In this document: positions 57,210 to 64,000 of the stretch, one piece after another
Layout of the letters: each line of letters begins with the position of its first letter
How positions within the stretch are numbered: the stretch's first letter is position 1
Assembly (NCBI GenBank): GCA_037962975.1
Contig: CM075669.1
Span: forward strand, 190,658,501-190,722,500
Length of the DNA stretch: 64,000 nt
Source of the DNA: Clitoria ternatea
Lineage: Eukaryota > Streptophyta > Magnoliopsida > Fabales > Fabaceae
Direction: 5' to 3'
Notes under the pieces: model-generated
The model's input: the letters and a program-made list of their open reading frames with translations, nothing else
The model's database searches: none
Told to the model about the DNA's origin: nothing
Position numbers and translations under genes: made by a program

Positions 57210-58465
57210 ATGAGAAAGCCTAGCTGTGATATCAAACACTTGAACAAAGGAGCTTGGTCCAAACAAGAAGATCACAAACTCATACATTACATCAACACAC
57301 ATGGTGCTGCTGACGTTTGTTGGCGTACACTCCCTCAGGCTGCAGGTATTCACTTCATCATCTCGAATAGAATGTGCGATGATTTGTTTGATTTCAAGTT
57401 CGTACTTGTAAATAACATAGATTTGGTTTGATGAAATAGGTTTGCTTCGGTGTGGTAAAAGCTGTAGACTGAGATGGATTAATTATCTACGGCCAGACCT
57501 TAAAAGAGGAAACTTCGCTGAAGATGAAGAAGATCTCATCATCAAGCTTCATGCACTCCTAGGCAACCGGTGCGAGTTTTAATTATATGACATCATGAAA
57601 CCACTTCTTCTGGTCTCTTCTTTTGTTTTGTTTTTTCCGTGTTTTTCACGTATGGAACCATTTTTTGTTCCAAAAAATAACATGGGAGTAAACTAAAACA
57701 CGAGTTATATCTTAATTATTTGTACGTAACTTTTTATTTAATATTTCATCTTTATTATATCTATTGTAAATTTCTCCTTTTTCATTTTTACCATTTCTAA
57801 AATGAAACCAACATTTAAAAAAGGGTTACTTTTTAACCATGTGAAAAAAGAGCTTTTAGCTTTCTCTATATTGGGCTATTTTTCTGCTAGACTTTTAATA
57901 TTTTCCATTGATTTGCAATTTAGTGAAATAAATAGACAACATTGGAAGAAGAAAGCTTCCTCACGTAATTATATTTTTGGTGGCATAATAAAGAAAATAA
58001 TGTAATTAATGGTTGAATATTGAAATGTACAGGTGGTCACTAATAGCAGGGAGATTGCCTGGACGTACTGACAATGAAGTGAAGAACTATTGGAACTCTC
58101 ATATAAAAAGAAAGCTTATTAGTCAGGGAATTGACCCAAATAATCATAAACTAAACCATAAAATCTGCTCCCTTCCACTTCAAAGTCCACTACCCTTACC
58201 TGATACTTCAAAATCTTTTATTTGCAAGAATAATGAGGAAAGTAAATTAATGGCTAATGTTCACAATTGTGGTGAAGTGGTATCAGATGCTGGCGAGGCA
58301 GAGTCATCACGTGGTGCCCTTCCAGATTTAAACCTTGATCTCTCTATAGCCACGTCACCCAATGTTAACGTTTCTGAAAATAATATAAAACCATTATCTC
58401 ACCAATCAACATCATCAAGGACACTGCATTTCTCTTCCCCTTCAACACTTCCCCTGTTTCAGTAA
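57210..58465 (+). CDS. R2R3-MYB transcription factor, subgroup-4-like repressor with LxLxL motif (three exons)
   Basis: Exons 57210-57345 (136 nt), 57440-57569 (130 nt) and 58033-58465 (433 nt), total 699 nt, 232 aa. All introns are GT-AG, and their positions and the 130-nt second exon are classic for R2R3-MYB genes. R2 starts at NKGAWSKQEDHKLI. The exon 1/2 join leads to LLRCGKSCRLRWINYLRPD, and R3 has RGNFAEDEEDLIIKLHALLG, WSLIAGRLPGRTDNEVKNYW and NSHIKRKL. After the domain come GIDPNNHKLNH and LPDLNLDLSI, the latter an EAR-type LxLxL repression motif as in subgroup 4 (MYB4/MYB3), regulators of phenylpropanoid genes. R2 carries an unusual GAADVCWRTLP where most members have a shorter GEGCWRSLP. 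No stops or frameshifts. Nuclear, DNA-binding; target pathway inferred from family. Confidence 0.92.
57346..57439 (+). other. MYB intron 1 (94 bp)
   Basis: GT at 57346, AG ending at 57439. Contains a stop in the reading frame, and its removal joins the R2 repeat at the family-typical place. Confidence 0.9.
57570..58032 (+). other. MYB intron 2 (463 bp)
   Basis: GT at 57570, TACAG ending at 58032. Splits the Arg codon before the conserved Trp of R3, the standard second intron position. AT-rich. Confidence 0.9.
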
Positions 58466-59340
58466 TCAATATCTTGGCCGAAACGCGGAAATTCAGCAAG
58501 TGTTGTGATAATTCACATCCCACGGATAAGAAAAGGACAGAGCTTGTGTTTCATTGTGAAAGAAAAGACAACCCTGAACTCAAACGTACTTGTACTAATC
58601 ATTTGGAGAAGTGATGATCATATTAATGAATAATTCATCTTTCAAACTATAACTAAACTCTTACTGCTGGACCCAACTCCCACTATGACTTGTCTTAATT
58701 TTACAGCAATTCAACCTTTTAATATAATAGTTTTTTGAGAATAATACAGAAGTATACTATCTTTGTTTTATATAAATTGGGGTATTGTGAATGCAACACG
58801 TTGTGTTATGAGTTCGACTTCTACTAAAAAATTTAATAATTAATTTAGCTTATTAAAAATATTACATAAATTATCATGTAAAAAATAATTTATTTATGTA
58901 ATAATTATTTCAAAAATTATTTTTGGAGAAATTATTTCAAATTAGTTAATGACATAAACTAAGAATATATATCAAATAATTATTTATTTATTTATTATAT
59001 ATATATATATATAACTTTTTTGAAGGTAAGGCAAACTAGTCAGTTGGTTGACCATGATATATGAGTTGTTGTGAACCACTAACACATATTCAATTTCACA
59101 TCAAACTAAAAAAGTAATATATACCTTTTGAAGGGAACGAAAGGGTAATGCATTGGAAGTAGTTTATTTGATAAATCTAATTCTCCCTCATAGAAAAATT
59201 AGTCCTTTGAAATGTAAGGTCAGATCTATAGTTTATTTGTTTGCCTAGTTATTGTGTCACCCACTTGCTCTTCATGTGCATGCTCCATTACATGTGGGTC
59301 TCTTTCATTCTATATGATTTGACTTCTCCTTACAACGGGT
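58466..59340. other. MYB 3' flank and AT-rich intergenic sequence
   Basis: Likely 3' UTR to ~58650. A (TA)n microsatellite lies at ~58996-59013. No other gene seen. Confidence 0.5.
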
Positions 59341-59579
59341 TGGTAGTTATGTGCTGATTAATAAGGATCAGAGAACGTGCCTCATTGGCACCCTAGGTAA
59401 GTGAGCGGTTATGGGGGAAGAAGGAGCATAAGAGGAGTCAAGAAAAGTGAGAAATCTCAAGTGCTACACATGAGGCTTTAACCAAGTTAGAAAATCCTCT
59501 CACTACTGAGGACTTTTTTTGAGTCGGTATCATCTCAATAAAACATAGCCCCACGACAAAAATCTAGGTCATTCTTTCT

Positions 59580-60099
59580 TCATGGCGACCACCTAGAACG
59601 GGGCTAACAATGATCTTCATGGTGACAAAACTCTACAACACAAAGTTGGTTCAATTACTGCCTCATTAGAACTGGTCAAAGATGCGAACACCCGAGTATA
59701 ATGTGAGTATCATTGATCTTATGGACATATGCCATCGAGCACTATTGGTCCCTTAAGAACTAGATCGAAGACTTTATCCAAGGTGGACACTATGGTTAGT
59801 ATGTCTATAAGGAACCAGTTCAAACCCAACCTTTCAGTCGGGACCCAATAACGTCAGGCATGAAGGAGATAAAGGGGTGGAGGCACTTTCAATAATTAAA
59901 TCCCCATGAAATAGAGACGGGAATCCTGATTAAGGTAAGACAATCATCGCCACCATTTTAGGTGGCTTTAATAACCGTCCAATTTGTAGGCAGGACGCCT
60001 CATAAGTTTGTCTACACAGTTAGATAGAAAGAAGAACTTCTAATACGGGTCCATCCTTATTGATGGTTTGGAGAATAGACTTAGAAAGGGAGGTTAAAT
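59580..60099 (+). pseudogene. gag relic of element E
   Basis: Weak. The clearest sign is TIIATILGGF near 59940, which resembles the glycine-rich segment between gag and protease in Tat elements (consensus-like ...I.TI.GG.). Multiple stops. Confidence 0.45.
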
Positions 60100-60104
60100 A
60101 AGTC

Positions 60105-61932
60105 TGTTCATTTTTCAGACTAAAAGTAACTTTTACTTTTGCATAGCGGAATATGCAACAGACTTTTGTAATCGAGAGAATATTAGCAAGACTACATCAG
60201 ACTCTTGTAAAGAAAGGGATAGAGAGACCACACAAGAGATTTATATTGGTTCACTTCTAACATAGAAGCTACATCCAATACCTTCAGACTTGAAAGGTTT
60301 TACACTATGTAAAATTGATCTTTTTACATGAGTTGCACAGACCGTGCCTTTGAATATTATTGAATCCAGTCACTCCTTACTTAAGCACATCACATGACCT
60401 TGAGTATTTTTGACACCAGCCACTCGACTCAAACAGAGTATTCTTTTGTAGCACCCACTCCTGGGGCAGACCCAAGTATTCTTTCACAAGCCACTCCTAG
60501 CTCAAACCCAAGTATTTTTTCAAATGCCTCTTCAGGCCAACATAGTTTCCCAACAAATCTACCAGACCTGTACTTACAAAGATTTGAAAGAATTAACACA
60601 ATAAGATCAATAAGCCTTTTGACTTAGCTGTGCTAAGTGAAAAGTTTGATAAACAAACTTCGTACAAATAATGGAAGGCTTATTTTTCATATTACTTAGT
60701 ACAGATGAAATAATGGAGAGATGTGATGCATACTAAGTCTGAAAGCTTAGTCAAAAGACAATGTGCTCATAGAGGAGATGAATTGATGTGTTCTTTGTCT
60801 TTGACTTTGGATACTATGGCATTTGAAGATAGGAATGAGATGCACATAGTGAGCTTTCTTTTTCTTCAATGAGATTTTTCTGATTACTTTTTCTTATCTA
60901 AGAGCTTTTGCCATTTATGATTTTTCATGGGTTGAATATATTTTTCTTTCCATTTTCACTAAGCCCCCAATTTCATTCTTTTTCTCTTTTCTCTCTTTCT
61001 TTTGCTCACATGTTCTCTCTTTTTACTACTCGACTCTCTTCACTCATCTTTCTCTCCATTTTTTATCACATGTTGCATCGACGCACTTGAAGAAGGAAAG
61101 AGTTACAATTTATATGTTTTTCTTTTAGATATGCAACTAAAGCATGAGAGATCCATTGGATGACCGTTGAGAGATGATACAACTATCGAAGGATGTTTTA
61201 CTTAACGAAAAATTACTTTTGGTTAGAGAGAGTTGTTTTGCATACTGAGTATAGGGCAAAGAGCTTTCAAGACTTATGCATATATAGATAGAGTGATATA
61301 AGTTTTCACCAAGATGGAAAGTTTTCATTTGGATGATGATTCTTGATCTCCCTTGCTTTAATACTTTCTTTGTCATAAATAACATCTTCATGCTTTAATG
61401 AAGACTTCTTTTGGAGAGTCATCATACTAAGGACCAGACTTGTTCAGGGAAGACTTCTGAAGTGATTCTGGGTCGAGTAATCCATAAGGTGTTGATGATG
61501 AGACTCATAAATTGAGAGCAAACCTGATCAGACTCTTTCTTGAGAAAGTTCATGAGGTCTGGAGTATCTTCCAGCTTGTTGAAGTATGAAGGTAGAGTCT
61601 GGTTGTTGAAGAGCTTTGCTTTGAGGATGTACTTGATGCGTGCAGTATAACCTAATAGGTCTGGGTCTGATACGTACCCTGATAAACTTTTGCTTTGAAG
61701 AGCATTCCCAGTTCTTATCTCTTTCTTTGAAAAGTCTTGTCGTGGAGTAGCCTTTAATCAACCTTTAGTTTGTCCTACCAAAATTTTATTGTGCAGGGAC
61801 TCCCCCTTTGTTTTATAGCACAGACTTTGTATCCTGAAATACTTAAATAGACTTTCAGATGTTAGCATAATATAACTTTACTTAAATTAGAATACTGAAT
61901 ATTAGTTATCAACAAATCTAAGATTTCTTTCA
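60105..61932. mobile_element. LTR-like insertion (1828 bp) in element E, probably a solo LTR
   Basis: Starts TGTTCATTTT, ends TTTCTTTCA, flanked by AAGTC at 60100-60104 and 61933-61937. No coding sequence; an internal short repeat of the type caagtattctttcacaagccactcct lies near 60400-60540. Interrupts E between gag and protease. Family not recognised. Confidence 0.75.
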
Positions 61933-61937
61933 AAGTC

Positions 61938-64000
61938 TTCTTGACTCTAACACTTATGTTTGAAGATTGTGACTACCCAGAGACCAGGCCCAAAAAACAC
62001 GACTCTATGGTGATGGCAGTGAAAATAAAAGACTATTTGGTCAAGAGAGTATTAGTAGATTTGGGGAGCTCAAGAGATATCATGTATGGTTGAGTTTTTG
62101 ACCAATTGAATTTGGGAAACCTTCATCTGGAGAGACATGACAAATGTATAACTTCTTATGAGATGTAGTGAAAGTCAAAGGTCACTTTTGGATAACTATC
62201 TGTAGAGGGAATGAACGAAAAGCCATTTTTATCAAGTTCTTAGTTATGGATCTTCACCAAGATTACTACAACCTAATATTAAGGACACCAAGTTTGAATT
62301 TCCTCTGAGCAATAGTTTCCACCATGCTCTTGATGATGAAATATCCACTAGTAGATGGTGAGGTGGGAACCATCACGGGCAAGTCTCGCCCACCTATCCT
62401 TACCCTCACACTCAAGAAGCATATGTCCTATAAGAGGATCTAAATGAAAATGTAGACCTTATAGATCGGTGACCCCAGTTGGTCGTGTCATTGAAGATGG
62501 TGTAGATTGGTAAATAGCCTAACCAATGCACTAAAATAAGTACCATACTCCGCAGCAACCTAGAGCAAGAATTGGTAAATTCCCTTCTTGATCATTCTAA
62601 TTTATTTGGATAGGCTCCCATTGGCATGCCTGGTAAGGCAAGTGATCGGTTAGACAACCATTAAAGAAGAAATAGAAAAATTACATGTTGCATAATTCAT
62701 AAGGGACATCAAGTAACAAACATGGTTATGGTGAAAAAAGTGAACAACAAGTGGAGAATGTGTGTAGGCTTCACTAACCTCAATAAAGTATGCCTAGATG
62801 ACTGGTACCCCCTCCTCAAGATCGACAAATTGGTCAACAACATAGTAGGTTATGAGTTACTAAATTTCATGGAAGGGTACTCTGGTTACAACTAGATCGA
62901 GATGAATTCAACCGATGAGGAGAAGACTTTCTTTATGAACAATAACACCAATTATTACTACAATCTCATGTTGTTTGGTTTAAGAAAATGTTGGAGCAAC
63001 TTACCAAAAGCTAGTGCATAAGATTTTCATAGAAAAAATAGGCCAAATGTTAAGGTCTACGTGGATGACATAGTTGTGAAATCTAGGTCAAAAATAACCC
63101 ATAGAGACTATTTGGCATAAATTTTCCAAACACTAAGAAGTATAATATGTACATAAAACCTAAAAAATTCTCTTATAGAGTTCAATGGGTAAGTTTCTAA
63201 GGTATATGCTTATACATAAGGGGATAAAAGCCAATTTTGATAAGTGTCGAGTAGTGATTAAGATAAAGAGCTGAACAACCCAAAAGAGGTCTAAAGTTTG
63301 ACATGAAGAATTACAGCTTCATCATGGATTCTTTCTAAATCGGTGAATCAATCTTAGCCTTTCTTTAATGCATTGAAGAAGCTCGAGTAGTTTAAATGGA
63401 CCACAAAGTGCAACATAGTGTTTTTCCCCTTAAAGAGTATATGTCCAGCCCTCTTACCCTACATCAACCAAACACCGAATGGGATTTACTCCTATATCTT
63501 TCTATGTGGGACTTCTTAGTAAGTGGGGTGCTACAACAAAAAGTTGATTCCATTTAGAGGCCTATCTATTTCATCATTAAAACTCTATAAGAGGTCGAAT
63601 GATGTTATCAGACGGGGGAGAAATTTTCCATGGCTCTAGTCATAGCAGCTCGAAAGCTCAACCCCTATTTCCATAACCATCAAATCCTCGTAAAGACAAA
63701 TTAGCCGATAAGTAAGCTCATCCAGAAACCAAAGTTGGTCTGGTGAATAATGTCATGGGATATTAAGCTCTTGGAATACGAAGTCAAGTATGAGTAGTAA
63801 GTCCTGATTAAAGCCTAGTTCCTGAAAAACTTTATGTTGAAGCTTGCAGAGTTTAACCGTATATGTGAAGCAGACCAGGGAGTGTTGATACTATTAGTTG
63901 ATAGGGCATTTAATGTTAGGGGAAATAGAGTGGGGATAGTCCTTAAGTGTCTTGGGGTCTTTGTAGTGGAGGAGCATCTGAATTTCTCATCCAAAACCAA
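61938..64000 (+). pseudogene. pol: Protease, RT, RNase H of element E, broken
   Basis: Protease active site is VKRVLVDLGSSRDIMY near 62040-62090. RT has WRMCVGFTNLNKVCLDDWYP near 62752, FMEGYSGYN near 62868, and the catalytic YVDDIVVKS at about 63058-63084. The RNase H relic lies at ~63480-63790 (GEKFSMALVIAARKLNPYF). The second RNase H opens near 63890 (VDRAFNVRGNRVGIVL). Many stops, including TAG at 62895 where Gln is expected. Confidence 0.85.

Larger units (their letters stand above)
59341..64000 (+). mobile_element. Element E: decayed Tat-lineage retrotransposon, continues beyond window
   Basis: Plus orientation: gag relic, then protease, RT, RNase H and the start of an archaeal-type RNase H at the window edge. 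The same domain order as element B, but with many more stops and frameshifts. The 5' LTR was not identified; the start given is approximate. Split by an LTR-like insertion (60105-61932). Confidence 0.75.

Overview
The window is nuclear DNA from a seed plant, most likely a eudicot and probably a legume. The evidence is an intron-bearing R2R3-MYB gene, a CYP82-type cytochrome P450 relic, plant Ty3/gypsy retrotransposons with plant tRNA primer-binding sites, and a CACTA remnant. The legume placement is an inference from the large Ogre-type element and the P450 type. I see one host gene likely to be functional (the MYB, 57210-58465). Almost everything else is nested mobile DNA, and most nesting steps can be ordered from target-site duplications (TSDs).

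Region 1 (1-15945, minus): the 5' three quarters of a largely intact Ogre/Tat retrotransposon, element A. In its own direction it has a 5' LTR (13478-15945), PBS, ORF1, gag-protease, a 191-bp frame-preserving intron, RT - RNase H - second RNase H - integrase, a 3' region with a 70-bp tandem array, and the tail of an antisense ORF (2-391). Its 3' LTR lies left of the window. It sits inside the gag gene of an Athila-like element D (15946-18169), of which only the 5' LTR, PBS and gag start are visible.

Region 2 (18170-25525): older host sequence with a broken CYP82-like P450 exon and a decayed CACTA element carrying a Ptta/En-Spm-type transposase gene.

Region 3 (25526-41398, plus): an old, decayed Tat element B with TSD GATAT. 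It repeats the layout of A: pol, then a ~65-bp tandem array, then a convergent antisense ORF with its own TATA box. Two solo LTRs landed in it: one of ~1.5 kb in the integrase region and one of 4.9 kb (chromovirus-like, TSD AGTGG).

Region 4 (41647-54178): a solo Ogre-like LTR (TSD TTACA), split by a young 10.2-kb Athila-like element (43405-53585, TSD GGGGG). That element has near-identical 3.1-3.2 kb LTRs and an intact 812-codon gag-protease, but no RT, RNase H or integrase. It is non-autonomous.

Region 5 (54184-64000): a hairpin MITE candidate, the three-exon MYB gene with an LxLxL (EAR) motif, and a third, badly decayed Tat element E. E is interrupted by a 1.8-kb LTR-like insertion (TSD AAGTC) and runs off the right edge.

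Two themes recur. Tat elements carry an antisense gene beyond a tandem array. Several unrelated LTRs carry dense, family-specific short-motif arrays, in the U3 wherever a TATA box lets U3 be defined.
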